Part shown: positions 52,362-60,588 of the stretch, in pieces
How positions within the stretch are numbered: the first letter of the stretch is position 1
How the letters are laid out: each line of letters opens with the position of its first letter
NCBI GenBank assembly: GCA_002439165.1
Contig: DJTE01000002.1
Span: 224,867-288,866, forward strand
Source of the DNA: Chryseobacterium indologenes
GTDB lineage: Bacteria; Bacteroidota; Bacteroidia; Flavobacteriales; Weeksellaceae
Reading direction: 5' to 3'
Length of the DNA: 64,000 bases
Program-made: the position numbers and the translations under genes
Notes under the pieces: generated by a model
The model's database searches: none
What the model was told of the DNA's origin: nothing
Seen by the model: only the letters and a program-made list of their open reading frames with translations

Positions 52362-53906
52362 TTATTTTCTCTTCAGATCCAGGTCATCAAAATCAAAGCT
52401 GAAATCTGTAATATCTGAAATTGCCTTTATTTTTGCAGATTCTGCTTTTCCGTTCTCATCATAGGCAAAAATAATGTAGGCATCAGCATCATAACTTCTG
52501 TCGTCCCATTTGATGATGAATGTATTGTTGGAATAGGGCAGCAGTTCTCCTTTCAGCCTCGGTGAGTTTTTACAGATGATTCTGTATGTGCCTCCCTGCT
52601 GTGAAATTTCTACGTCTCCGAACCATTGGTCATTATATTTTCCGGTAAACTGCTCTGCTTTAGGCTGCATATTTTTATCTTTTCCGAAAGCTTCAGATTT
52701 CGCAAAAGCATCTTTTTTCTGCTTCTCGTATTCGGCATTCATTTTTGCCATTCTTTCTCCGTAAGTTTTCAGCCAGTTTCTGTCTGCAATTCCCAGGTAA
52801 GAATCTTTTACGGTATTGGTAATGGTATTGAAGGCTGCTCCTGACTGTTGATTCGTAAGTACCACAATTCCCAGTTTCAGATCAGGGATGAGGGTAAATT
52901 GAGTAACGGTTCCTATCAGTCCGCCTGTGTGCTGTACCTGCTTATGACCTTTTACATCACTTAAAAACCAGCCCAGCCCATATCCATAGAAGCTTGTATC
53001 ATATGGATTTTTCATCGCCACCCTATCCGGGATCTGAAGACTCCACAGCTGCTGTACATTCTTATCTGAAACCAGTTTCTTACCGTCTCTGGTGGTGAAA
53101 TTATTCAAAAGACATTCAGCCCAGGTGGTCATGTCCTTAATATTACTCATAATTCCGCCGGCTGCATTGGCTGTTTCATTCCAGTCATGCGGAACGGCTA
53201 CCGCTTTACCGTTTACAGGAGCATGGGCATCAATCTTATTGGATACTGCTTTCGCCCTGTTATAGCTTCCGTAGCTGGAAGTCATTCCTACCGGCTTCAT
53301 GATTTTCTGTTCAATAAATTCAGCCCAGCTTAAACCGGAAATCCTGTGGATCACTTCACCGGCAATAATGAACATCACATTGTTATAATCCAATGTTGTT
53401 CTGAAAGGATTTTCCGGCTTCAGATAGCGTGCGTTGTGAACAATATCGTTCACGGTCAGGTTTCCTCCTTCCGGAAAGAACATCAGATCCCCCTGTCCCA
53501 GCCCCAGGCCTGCTCTGTGGGTTACCAGGTCTTTTACCGTTACATTTTGGGAAACATACGGATCGTACATCTGAAATTCAGGAATATATTTAGAAACTTT
53601 ATCGTCCCAGTTCAGTTTTCCTTCATCTGCCAGGATGGCCAGAGCCGTACAGGTAAAACCTTTAGAATTGGAAGCAATGCCTACCAGTGTATGGTCATCC
53701 ATCGGCTGCTTTGTCGTTAAAGAACGCTGTCCAAACCCTTTGGAATAGATCAGTTTCCCGTCTTTTACAATTCCCACAGACATTCCAGGGACATCGAAGG
53801 TTTTAAGAGTATTCAGGATCAGTTCATCCAGTTTTTTTTCTTCCACCTGGGCATTAAACATTCCCGCAGCCAAAAGAAAAAGGAAAAAAGAAATTTTCTG
53901 CTTCAT
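52362..53906 (-). CDS. Serine hydrolase (class C beta-lactamase fold) with C-terminal DUF3471-like domain
   Basis: 514 residues. Signal peptide ends near residue 19 (AAGMFNAQ). The beta-lactamase/transpeptidase-like domain (about 25-385) shows SNSK (SxxK nucleophile) in VGIASNSKGFT, YNN in TLDYNNVMF (YxN) and HTGG in VQHTGGLIG. A C-terminal beta domain (about 415-510) is lipocalin/DUF3471-like. Likely a periplasmic D-amino-acid peptidase or esterase; antibiotic resistance cannot be assumed. Confidence 0.88.
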   Translation of the reverse strand: MKQKISFFLFLLAAGMFNAQVEEKKLDELILNTLKTFDVPGMSVGIVKDGKLIYSKGFGQRSLTTKQPMDDHTLVGIASNSKGFTCTALAILADEGKLNWDDKVSKYIPEFQMYDPYVSQNVTVKDLVTHRAGLGLGQGDLMFFPEGGNLTVNDIVHNARYLKPENPFRTTLDYNNVMFIIAGEVIHRISGLSWAEFIEQKIMKPVGMTSSYGSYNRAKAVSNKIDAHAPVNGKAVAVPHDWNETANAAGGIMSNIKDMTTWAECLLNNFTTRDGKKLVSDKNVQQLWSLQIPDRVAMKNPYDTSFYGYGLGWFLSDVKGHKQVQHTGGLIGTVTQFTLIPDLKLGIVVLTNQQSGAAFNTITNTVKDSYLGIADRNWLKTYGERMAKMNAEYEKQKKDAFAKSEAFGKDKNMQPKAEQFTGKYNDQWFGDVEISQQGGTYRIICKNSPRLKGELLPYSNNTFIIKWDDRSYDADAYIIFAYDENGKAESAKIKAISDITDFSFDFDDLDLKRK

Positions 53907-53923
53907 TTTTTATATATTTCTCC

Positions 53924-53931
53924 CAAATTTA
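53924..53931 (-). promoter_or_regulatory. -7 box of the serine-hydrolase gene
   Basis: TAAATTTG on the minus strand, 17 bases upstream of the ATG at 53906. Confidence 0.5.
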
Positions 53932-53985
53932 CTAAATATTAAGAGATCCTATTTTGTGGATGATAAAAGTTTTTCGTTTTAAATA

Positions 53986-54013
53986 TTGAAAAATTAAATC
54001 TTTCCTAACTTTG
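53986..54013 (+). promoter_or_regulatory. Promoter of the YfcE-like gene
   Basis: TTG, a 17-base spacer, then TAACTTTG: one of the two best full flavobacterial promoters in the window, 20 bases before the ATG. Confidence 0.65.
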
Positions 54014-54032
54014 CAAAAAATTTCAGAGTTTT

Positions 54033-54530
54033 ATGACCAAAATCCTTCTCCTTTCCGATTCGCATTCCTATATAGATGACAGAATCCTGGAATATGCCCG
54101 GCAAGCTGATGAAATATGGCACTGTGGTGACTTCGGAAGTATGGACGTGATTGAACAGCTTGAAAAAATAAAACCATTGAAAGGAGTTTACGGAAATATC
54201 GATAATGCCCGGATCCGGGCTGAATTCCCTGAAGTGAACAGGTTTTTCTGTGAAGATCTGGAGGTTCTGATGATCCATATCGGCGGATATCCCGGAAAAT
54301 ATACTCCGCTCACCAAAAAAGAAATTGCTGAGAAAGCGCCCCAATTATTTATTTCAGGCCATTCCCATATTTTAAAGGCAATGTATGATGAAAAGAACAG
54401 CCTATTGCACCTTAATCCCGGTGCCTGCGGGCAGCAGGGCTGGCATAAGATGAGAACCATGATGCGCTTTACAGTAGACGGCAAGGAGGTAAAGGATCTT
54501 GAAGTGATTGAACTGGGAAGCAGAGGTTAA
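54033..54530 (+). CDS. YfcE/MJ0936-like phosphodiesterase
   Basis: 165 residues. A small metallophosphoesterase with LLSDSHSYIDD, WHCGDFGS, GVYGNIDNA and SGHSHILKA motifs for two metals. The C-terminus has LHLNPGACGQQGWHKMRT, typical of the YfcE branch. Substrate unknown. First of a probable operon with the Smr gene. Confidence 0.9.
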   Translation: MTKILLLSDSHSYIDDRILEYARQADEIWHCGDFGSMDVIEQLEKIKPLKGVYGNIDNARIRAEFPEVNRFFCEDLEVLMIHIGGYPGKYTPLTKKEIAEKAPQLFISGHSHILKAMYDEKNSLLHLNPGACGQQGWHKMRTMMRFTVDGKEVKDLEVIELGSRG

Positions 54531-54552
54531 AGATAAACAGACGTTAAGAATT

Positions 54553-55047
54553 ATGAAGATCGGGAACAAAGTTTCTGTTGTAGATGAAGATTTAAGCGGG
54601 ATTATTACTTCCGTGAACGGAAATATTGTGGTTTTTAAGGATGAATACGGATTCACCCATCAGTATCCAAAAGAAAAACTTGTGCCCAAAGATATTGACC
54701 TTTACGAGAATATAAGAATTGAAAAGAAAGCAGAACCGGAGAAAATGATTTCCAAAAAACACCAGAAAAATCATATGGTCCTGGATCTTCATTTTCATAA
54801 TCTGGTTAAAAATCCCGGTGATTATGACAGTTTTGAAAGACTTTTCATCCAAAAGGAAAAACTGACGGAAGTTCTGGAATTCTGCAGAAAACATCATTTG
54901 AAAAGACTAGAAATTGTTCACGGCATCGGAGACGGAACCCTTCAGAAAATGGTATGGAACGTTCTGGAAAGCCAGACCGATATTGATTTCTATAATAAGG
55001 AAATACTTCACCATCAATCAGGTGCCGTTATGATAGAATTTCACTAA
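54553..55047 (+). CDS. Smr-domain protein
   Basis: 164 residues from the ATG at 54553 (a TTG at 54508 inside the previous gene is rejected). An N-terminal SH3-like segment (KIGNKVSVVDEDLSGIITSV) is followed by a C-terminal Smr domain (about 80-164) with LDLHFHNLV and HGIGDGTLQKMVW. Smr domains act as DNA/RNA nucleases in MutS2-like proteins. No MutS core is present. Confidence 0.85.
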   Translation: MKIGNKVSVVDEDLSGIITSVNGNIVVFKDEYGFTHQYPKEKLVPKDIDLYENIRIEKKAEPEKMISKKHQKNHMVLDLHFHNLVKNPGDYDSFERLFIQKEKLTEVLEFCRKHHLKRLEIVHGIGDGTLQKMVWNVLESQTDIDFYNKEILHHQSGAVMIEFH

Positions 55048-55052
55048 ATTTG
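55045..55052 (+). promoter_or_regulatory. -7 box of DUF3822-rsmD
   Basis: TAAATTTG overlapping the Smr stop codon, ending 13 bases before the DUF3822 ATG. Confidence 0.5.
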
Positions 55053-55065
55053 CACCAATAGAAAT

Positions 55066-55782
55066 ATGAACGTACTTAATTTACTTTTTACCAAAGACGG
55101 ATTAATCTGCCAGATCACTAAAAACAAGAGTGTTCTGGAGGAAAAGTCTTATTTCGTTACGGAAGAAACGCCGGAAAATTTAATCGGGGACAAGCTTGAT
55201 GAAATGCTTATCAGGCAAAGATTTGACGAAATACAGGTAGTTTCGGCCCTGAATCATTTTACCCTGATGCCGGAAGGACATTCTGATCATGAGGCAGGGT
55301 TTGATCTTATTGCATTCAATGCACCTGCGGATAAGGATAAAGAGGAGCTTATGCTTTCCGTCAATAAAAAATTCGGGGTACAGTTTTACTATACTTTTCA
55401 GAAGAACTTTTATAAAAAGATCAAAGAAATTGCAGTTCCCGTTCATTTTAATTTTTCAGGAGAAAAGTTCTTAAATTCCATCAATATTAAAACCGGTAAG
55501 GAGATTCACATCAATCTGTATCATAATCAATGTGAATTTTTTGCTATCGACAATAAAAAAATCATCCTGTATAACAACCTGGATGTCAATTCGGAAGTAG
55601 ATTTTCTTTATTTCATTATGTTTACTTTAAGTAAAATCGGGTTTGGTATCAATGAGACCCATTTCTATGCTTATGGTGAAACAACGGAAAATGAGACTTT
55701 TATTTCTGAGCTTCAGAAATTCGTCAGAAACCTGAAAATTGTTTTTGATAATGTTCCCAATAAAAATTTTATACTCAACTAG
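55066..55782 (+). CDS. DUF3822 family protein
   Basis: 238 residues. The sequence shows the actin/RNase H-like beta pattern expected of DUF3822, with VVSALNHFTLMPEG, HFNFSGEKFLNSIN and LYFIMFTLSKIGF. Directly upstream of rsmD, a pairing I recall as common in flavobacteria; a role linked to 16S rRNA methylation or cell-wall proteins is unproven. Confidence 0.8.
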   Translation: MNVLNLLFTKDGLICQITKNKSVLEEKSYFVTEETPENLIGDKLDEMLIRQRFDEIQVVSALNHFTLMPEGHSDHEAGFDLIAFNAPADKDKEELMLSVNKKFGVQFYYTFQKNFYKKIKEIAVPVHFNFSGEKFLNSINIKTGKEIHINLYHNQCEFFAIDNKKIILYNNLDVNSEVDFLYFIMFTLSKIGFGINETHFYAYGETTENETFISELQKFVRNLKIVFDNVPNKNFILN

Positions 55783-55836
55783 ACCCCAGCAGGCAGGGTA
55801 CAGGAATGAATTCCCTGATTCAGCAGCCTGCGGTCT
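55781..55836 (+). promoter_or_regulatory. Long stem-loop between DUF3822 and rsmD
   Basis: AGACC and GCAGGC pair with GCCTGC and GGTCT across about 56 bases, with an inner AGGG/CCCT pairing. No T-run follows, so it is not a standard terminator. It lies 21 bases before the rsmD ATG and could modulate rsmD expression or mRNA processing. Confidence 0.45.
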
Positions 55837-55857
55837 GACCGCTAACAACTAAAAAAT

Positions 55858-56430
55858 ATGTTCAGAATAATATCCGGCAAATGGAAAGCCAAGAAAATAG
55901 CAGCTCCGAAAAATTTTGATGTAAGACCTACGACAGATTTTGCCAAGGAAGCTTTATTCAGTATTCTGGAGAATACGTATGATATGCAGTCTGTTTCCGT
56001 ACTGGATCTTTTTGCCGGTATCGGCTCCATCTCACTGGAATTTGCGTCCAGAGGCTGCCAGGATGTTACTTCCGTAGAGATGAACCCGAAACATACCGGA
56101 TTTATCAATTCTACGGCTTCAGAACTGGATATGTCTTTACAGATCAATGTTCAGAGAGGAGATGTATTCGACTGGCTTAAGAAATTCAGAAATAAAAAGA
56201 GTTTCGAGATTGTATTCTCTGATGCTCCTTTTGAGATGGAGGAAAAAAAATATGACGAACTGATTTCCCTGGTTCTCAACAATAAATTCCTGAAAGAAAA
56301 CGGCGTTCTGATCGTAGAACACCAAAGCCGTATGAAACTTCAGCATCCCAATTTAACGGATACCCGGAAATACGGAAATGTGAGTTTCAGTTTTTTCAAA
56401 CCGAATAAAGATGATAATCAGGAACTTTAA
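55858..56430 (+). CDS. rsmD: 16S rRNA (guanine966-N2)-methyltransferase
   Basis: 190 residues. RMRIISGKWKG-like start (MFRIISGKWKAKKI), RPTTDFAKEALFSIL, SAM motif LDLFAGIGSISLEFASRG and catalytic-site SDAPFE (in place of NPPY) identify RsmD. Stop codons of rsmD and the convergent HxlR gene overlap by 4 bases. Confidence 0.94.
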   Translation: MFRIISGKWKAKKIAAPKNFDVRPTTDFAKEALFSILENTYDMQSVSVLDLFAGIGSISLEFASRGCQDVTSVEMNPKHTGFINSTASELDMSLQINVQRGDVFDWLKKFRNKKSFEIVFSDAPFEMEEKKYDELISLVLNNKFLKENGVLIVEHQSRMKLQHPNLTDTRKYGNVSFSFFKPNKDDNQEL

Positions 56431-56774
56431 TTCCTGATTATTTTTTTGGTAAGCTCCGGAGCTTCTTTTCCCCAGTCTGTAATGGCATGCAGAACCGGCA
56501 GCAGTGTTTTTCCGAAACCGGTCAGGCTGTATTCCACCATTAAAGGGGGTTTTTCAGTAAAGACCTTTCTTTCGATAATGTCATCTTCCTCCAACTGTTT
56601 CAGCTGAAGACTCAGGGTTCTTTCTGTAATAGTGGGAATGAGCTTTCGCAGCTCATTGTATCTTTTAACTCCGTCTGTCAGGTGATATAAGATCACAGCC
56701 TTCCATTTCCCCCCTATAAATCTCATGGTCACACTCGTACAGCACGGGTATTTTTTATTGTCTATCGTATACAT
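56427..56774 (-). CDS. HxlR-family transcriptional regulator
   Basis: 115 residues. Winged-helix HxlR domain with TMRFIGGKWKAVILYHL, RYNELRKLIPTITERTLSLQLKQLEED and VEYSLTGFGKTL. Cys11/Cys12 near the N-terminus (YPCCTSV) are in the position of the redox-sensing Cys of YodB/HypR-type members. Divergent from a nitroreductase with a shared operator, so it very likely controls that gene and itself. Confidence 0.92.
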   Translation of the reverse strand: MYTIDNKKYPCCTSVTMRFIGGKWKAVILYHLTDGVKRYNELRKLIPTITERTLSLQLKQLEEDDIIERKVFTEKPPLMVEYSLTGFGKTLLPVLHAITDWGKEAPELTKKIIRN

Positions 56775-56855
56775 TTTATACTATCCTTTTTTACCGTTAT
56801 TGCAAAGATAATAAACTTGCATTAATTTTGTAACTATAAAAATGATAGTATAAAA
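56774..56855. promoter_or_regulatory. Divergent HxlR/nitroreductase promoter region with 12-bp inverted operator
   Basis: TTTTATACTATC (56774-56785) and GATAGTATAAAA (56844-56855) are exact inverted copies, each ending at or next to a start codon. Plus promoter: TTG (56800-56802), 20-base spacer, TAATTTTG (56823-56830). Minus -7: TATCTTTG (complement of 56803-56810). Each half-site lies just downstream of a predicted transcription start, ideal for repression. Confidence 0.7.
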
Positions 56856-56857
56856 TT

Positions 56858-57460
56858 ATGAGCTTTTTAGAAAAAATGAAAACGAGGTATACAGTCAAAA
56901 AGTATAACCCACAGGCAAACATCAGCGAAGAACAAATTGGTGAACTGAAAGAAATTCTGAATCTGAGCCCTTCTTCCATCAACAGCCAGCCATGGAATTT
57001 TATCTTCATCAGTAATCCTGAACTGAAAAAAAACCTGGCAGAAGTTTCTTTTATCAATAAAGAAAAGGTCCTGGACTGCAGCCATCTGATTATTTTCCAG
57101 GTAATAAAGGAAACTGAAGATTTTGAAAAACAAATTGAAGAAAATCTTCCTGAAGGAGCCGTGAATTATTACCGGAACAGGGTGAAACCCAAAGGCGAAG
57201 CTGCTGTAAAATCATGGCTGGCCCATCAGGTTTATTTATCATTAGGCATACTGCTTTCTGCCTGTGCCGATATGGGAATAGATTCCACACCGATGGAAGG
57301 GATTGAACCGGAACAGTACGATGAAATCCTGAAAAATGAAAAATATGAAACCTTATTCGCCGTAGCAATCGGAGTTAAGGAGGAAACGGATGCCAATCAG
57401 CCGAAATTCAGTCCAAAGTCCAGACTGAAAGCGGAGAAAATCATTCTGGAAACACTGTAA
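56858..57460 (+). CDS. Nitroreductase-family NAD(P)H oxidoreductase
   Basis: 200 residues. FMN-binding nitroreductase fold with TRYTVKKYNP, LSPSSINSQPWNF, AVKSWLAHQVYLSLGILLSACADMGIDSTPMEG and VAIGVKEE near the C-terminus. These enzymes reduce quinones and nitroaromatics; the adjacent HxlR regulator suggests induction by electrophiles or quinones. Confidence 0.92.
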   Translation: MSFLEKMKTRYTVKKYNPQANISEEQIGELKEILNLSPSSINSQPWNFIFISNPELKKNLAEVSFINKEKVLDCSHLIIFQVIKETEDFEKQIEENLPEGAVNYYRNRVKPKGEAAVKSWLAHQVYLSLGILLSACADMGIDSTPMEGIEPEQYDEILKNEKYETLFAVAIGVKEETDANQPKFSPKSRLKAEKIILETL

Positions 57461-57483
57461 GCCAATAATGGGTTTGAAAATCA

Positions 57484-57518
57484 AAAAAGGCTGTTTTCAT
57501 CATGAAACAGCCTTTTAA
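57484..57518. terminator. Bidirectional terminator between nitroreductase and murI
   Basis: AAAAGGCTGTTTCAT-type stem (AAAAAAGGCTGTTTTCAT / ATGAAACAGCCTTTT), symmetric with A and T runs at both sides. Confidence 0.82.
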
Positions 57519-57519
57519 T

Positions 57520-58350
57520 TTATAATACTTTCAATTCCAGATCGATCGTCTTACCGAAGAATTTTTTCGAGATCTTTTCAAAATTTTTGGTAAGATCGGA
57601 AAGATAGAAATGATAATTAGGTTTGACATTATTTTCATTCAGGAGATTGTATTTGTCCAGAATGATCTTCAGATGATTGGCTACGATATTCGGGGAATCA
57701 ATCACACGGACACGGTTTCCGTAATACTGCTTGATCTCATCAATCAGCAGCGGATAATGCGTACAGCCGAGGATCAGGGTTTCTATATTCTTCAGCTTAC
57801 TGTTGCTCAAATAATTATAGATGATCGCATGGGTAATCGGATGGTTTTTAAAACCTTCTTCAATGGCAGGAACCAGCAGCGGCGTAGCCAGTTCATCCAC
57901 TTTGATCCATTTATTATGCTTGCGGATGCTCTTTTTGTACAGTCCCGAATTTACGGTAGCTTTCGTAGCGATTACCCCGACATTATTGTGGATCTCGTAA
58001 GATACTTTTTCAGCCACAGGATTGATGACATCAATTACCGGAACTCTTCCCGCAACAGACTGCAGAACTTCGTTCAGAGCATTGGCCGTAGCGGTATTAC
58101 AGGCAACCACAATCGCTTTACAGTTCTGTTCCAGCAGAAAATTGGTGATCTTGGTTGAATATTCTATGATCGCTTCTTTTGACTTCTCGCCGTAGGGAAG
58201 GTGCTTGGTATCTCCAAAATAGATCAGATCCTCATTCGGAAGGAGTCTTTTAATTTCTTTGGCTACGGTAAGACCACCCACCCCACTGTCGAAAATACCG
58301 ATCGGCTGGGCAGGTGAAAGATGCGAGTAATCTTGTTTTTTAGTTTTCAA
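57520..58350 (-). CDS. murI: Glutamate racemase
   Basis: 276 residues from the TTG at 58350 (LKTKKQDYSHLS, read MKTKK). The open frame continues to a TTG at 58371, but that codon overlaps a TATTTTTG promoter box, so the inner TTG is preferred. Motifs: GIFDSGVGGLTVAKEI, YFGDTKHLPYG, VVACNTATANAL (first catalytic Cys) and LILGCTHYPLL (second Cys). It supplies D-glutamate for peptidoglycan. Confidence 0.92.
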   Translation of the reverse strand: MKTKKQDYSHLSPAQPIGIFDSGVGGLTVAKEIKRLLPNEDLIYFGDTKHLPYGEKSKEAIIEYSTKITNFLLEQNCKAIVVACNTATANALNEVLQSVAGRVPVIDVINPVAEKVSYEIHNNVGVIATKATVNSGLYKKSIRKHNKWIKVDELATPLLVPAIEEGFKNHPITHAIIYNYLSNSKLKNIETLILGCTHYPLLIDEIKQYYGNRVRVIDSPNIVANHLKIILDKYNLLNENNVKPNYHFYLSDLTKNFEKISKKFFGKTIDLELKVL

Positions 58351-58368
58351 ACGAACTGAAATTTTATA

Positions 58369-58376
58369 CAAAAATA
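58369..58376 (-). promoter_or_regulatory. -7 box of murI
   Basis: TATTTTTG on the minus strand, 18 bases above the TTG at 58350. It argues against the farther TTG start. Confidence 0.5.
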
Positions 58377-58410
58377 GTGAATTTTATGGCACGGCTGCAT
58401 ATATCAGCCA

Positions 58411-59535
58411 TTATACGATAAACAAATCCGAAGCAATCCCGTCTGCCATGAACCAGTGTTTTTCAGGAATTTTCAGATGATTGTTCTCTGTTATTAAAAT
58501 TCCTTCTTCCAGTTTAGCCTTTATTTCTTTCTGAAAGTGTTCAAGAATACGATCTGAAAACTTACTGCTAAGGCTTTCCAGGTCTACTCCCCAGATGGTT
58601 CTAAGCCCGATCATGATCATTTCATTGAACTGATCTTCCCGGGAAAGCAATTCCTCTTCTTTAGCAAGGTTCTTAATGCTTAATTTTTTAATATACTGCT
58701 GATTGTTGGCTACATTCCAGCTTCTGATATCATGTCCGTTGTAGGAATGAGCTGAAGGACCTATCCCCAGATACTCTTTATATTTCCAGTATGAAGAATT
58801 GTGTCTGGAATAAAAACCCGGTTTTGCAAAATTCGAGACTTCGTAATGCTCAAATCCGTTATCTTTCAGAAAATCGGATAAATAATAAAACTCCCTGTTC
58901 TGTTCTTCTTCTTTCGGACTGATCACTTTTCCTTTTGAGATCCAGTTTTCCAGGGCCGTTTTAGGTTCTACGGTCAAAGCGTAGGAAGAAATGTGAGGAA
59001 CTTCAAGAGCAATGGTTTTATTTAAATTTTCTTTCCAGATTTCCAGATTAGAGGTTGGTGAGCCGTAGATAAGGTCAATGCTTAAATTTTCAAAGCCGGA
59101 ATCCTGGGCTCTTTTGATGGAACCTTCTGCTTCTGAAGCATTGTGTGCACGGTTCATCAGCTTTAAATCTTCATCAAAGAAGCTCTGTGTTCCAATGGAA
59201 AGACGATTAACCGGCAGTTTTGAAAGCTGTTTCAGAAAATTTTTGTCCAGATCGTCCGGATTGGCTTCCAGGGTAATCTCAATATCTTTATCGAAACTGA
59301 AATGCCGGAGCACTTCATCAATCAAAGAACCGATTTCATCTGCTGAAAGAATGGAAGGAGTTCCGCCTCCAAAGTATAGGGATTTTAAATTTTTATCCTG
59401 AAGTTCATCTTTCCTGAGTATGATTTCCGTTTTCATAGCACGGATCATCTCATCCTTAAAGTTCAGGGATGTGGAAAAGTGAAAATTACAGTAGCTGCAC
59501 TTCTGTTTGCAGAAAGGAACGTGAATATAAATCAT
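58411..59535 (-). CDS. hemW: Radical SAM heme chaperone HemW
   Basis: 374 residues from the ATG at 59535; MIYIHVPFCKQKCSYCNF is the standard start with the CxxxCxxC iron-sulfur motif. The in-frame upstream extension to 59565 would be coded inside a terminator hairpin and is rejected. YFGGGTPSIL, EANPDDL and SIDLIYGSP are typical of HemW, which delivers heme to respiratory enzymes (older label: oxygen-independent coproporphyrinogen oxidase-like). Confidence 0.93.
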   Translation of the reverse strand: MIYIHVPFCKQKCSYCNFHFSTSLNFKDEMIRAMKTEIILRKDELQDKNLKSLYFGGGTPSILSADEIGSLIDEVLRHFSFDKDIEITLEANPDDLDKNFLKQLSKLPVNRLSIGTQSFFDEDLKLMNRAHNASEAEGSIKRAQDSGFENLSIDLIYGSPTSNLEIWKENLNKTIALEVPHISSYALTVEPKTALENWISKGKVISPKEEEQNREFYYLSDFLKDNGFEHYEVSNFAKPGFYSRHNSSYWKYKEYLGIGPSAHSYNGHDIRSWNVANNQQYIKKLSIKNLAKEEELLSREDQFNEMIMIGLRTIWGVDLESLSSKFSDRILEHFQKEIKAKLEEGILITENNHLKIPEKHWFMADGIASDLFIV

Positions 59536-59536
59536 A

Positions 59537-59563
59537 AAAAAGCTCTGAAAAAATTCAGAGCTC
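59537..59563 (-). terminator. Terminator of the PorP-like gene
   Basis: On the minus strand GAGCTCTGAA, TTTT loop, TTCAGAGCTTTTTT. It ends directly before the hemW start. Confidence 0.85.
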
Positions 59564-59586
59564 AAATTTATTTAAATTAAATCAGA

Positions 59587-60537
59587 TTAATATCTAAATC
59601 CTCTATGATTAATAAAGTTGTCGAAGTTATACCCAAGACTGATCATGAAGCTGTTTCCTCCATACGTTTGGATATCAGACATTCCGATGTTATAGGTTGC
59701 TCCAACCATGAATTTATTAAATCTTACTTTCACTACCGGTGCAACCTGAAGTTCCTGGCTGTCGAATCTGTTCTGTACTGTTCGATAGCTTACCCCGAAA
59801 GAGAAAGAGTTGATATCATTAAAGAATGTACCCATTAGGTTATAATCGATCATTCTTGTTGAGTTCGTATTTAAGTTGATTAAAGCTGACGGTGTCAGGA
59901 AAATATTATCTGCTAAATGCCAGTTGTATCCTAAATTAAGGAAGAACTTGATTGGTGAAGGTTCAATTCCGTTTACGATTGCTTTATCGTTACTTAAAGC
60001 AATATCGTTCACAGAAACTCCTGCAAAAATATTTCTATAAGTAGCCGCAGCTCCGAAGTTGGCATAAGCCATAAAGATATTTCCTTCTTTTCCAATCAAT
60101 AACGGATCATAGCCATCTTCAACGTTTACTGAAGTATAGTCGAAATTCATGTTATAGAAACTTACACTGGTACCGAAAGAGAACTGATCTTTTCTTTCCC
60201 CCTCACTACTTAGTGGGATAAAGTAAGAAGCACCAGCAGTAATACCACCTGCAGAGATAGGCCCGTTGCTGTCTCTGAAAATAGAAAGTCCCGCTCCCAC
60301 TCTATCGAAAATGTTTCCATTGATTCCAATAGACTGCGTATTTGGAGAGTCGCTGAACTTGTCAAATTGTTTGTGATAATTGGCGTTGAGCTGTACGTAA
60401 TCTGTCTTTCCGTATTGAGCTGGGTTGAACAGGAACTCACCATCCAAAAGATATTGCTGATAGTATGGTAGTGATTCTTGTGCTTTGTATGCATTCGACA
60501 AAAGAGCTAAACATACGATAGCATATAGTTTTCTCAT
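59587..60537 (-). CDS. PorP/SprF-family outer-membrane protein
   Basis: 316 residues from ATG 60537 (MRKLYAIVCLALLSNAYKAQ signal peptide); a TTG six codons upstream is rejected because a TATATTTG box is at 60561-60568. The PorP/SprF hallmark is FLFNPAQYGKTDYVQLN near the N-terminus, followed by a beta-barrel ending SLGYNFDNFINHRGFRY. Family members act with T9SS in gliding and adhesin export. No partner gene for a secreted adhesin is next to it. Confidence 0.88.
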   Translation of the reverse strand: MRKLYAIVCLALLSNAYKAQESLPYYQQYLLDGEFLFNPAQYGKTDYVQLNANYHKQFDKFSDSPNTQSIGINGNIFDRVGAGLSIFRDSNGPISAGGITAGASYFIPLSSEGERKDQFSFGTSVSFYNMNFDYTSVNVEDGYDPLLIGKEGNIFMAYANFGAAATYRNIFAGVSVNDIALSNDKAIVNGIEPSPIKFFLNLGYNWHLADNIFLTPSALINLNTNSTRMIDYNLMGTFFNDINSFSFGVSYRTVQNRFDSQELQVAPVVKVRFNKFMVGATYNIGMSDIQTYGGNSFMISLGYNFDNFINHRGFRY

Positions 60538-60560
60538 AACAAATCTTGATTTCAATTCAA

Positions 60561-60568
60561 CAAATATA
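60561..60568 (-). promoter_or_regulatory. -7 box of the PorP-like gene
   Basis: TATATTTG on the minus strand, 23 bases upstream of the ATG at 60537. Confidence 0.5.
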
Positions 60569-60588
60569 AAAAAATTCTCAATATATTT

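Noticed and set aside
52362..53906. Calling this a beta-lactamase resistance gene
   Set aside because: SxxK, YxN and HTG motifs are shared by peptidases and esterases; the C-terminal domain and length fit a general serine hydrolase better.
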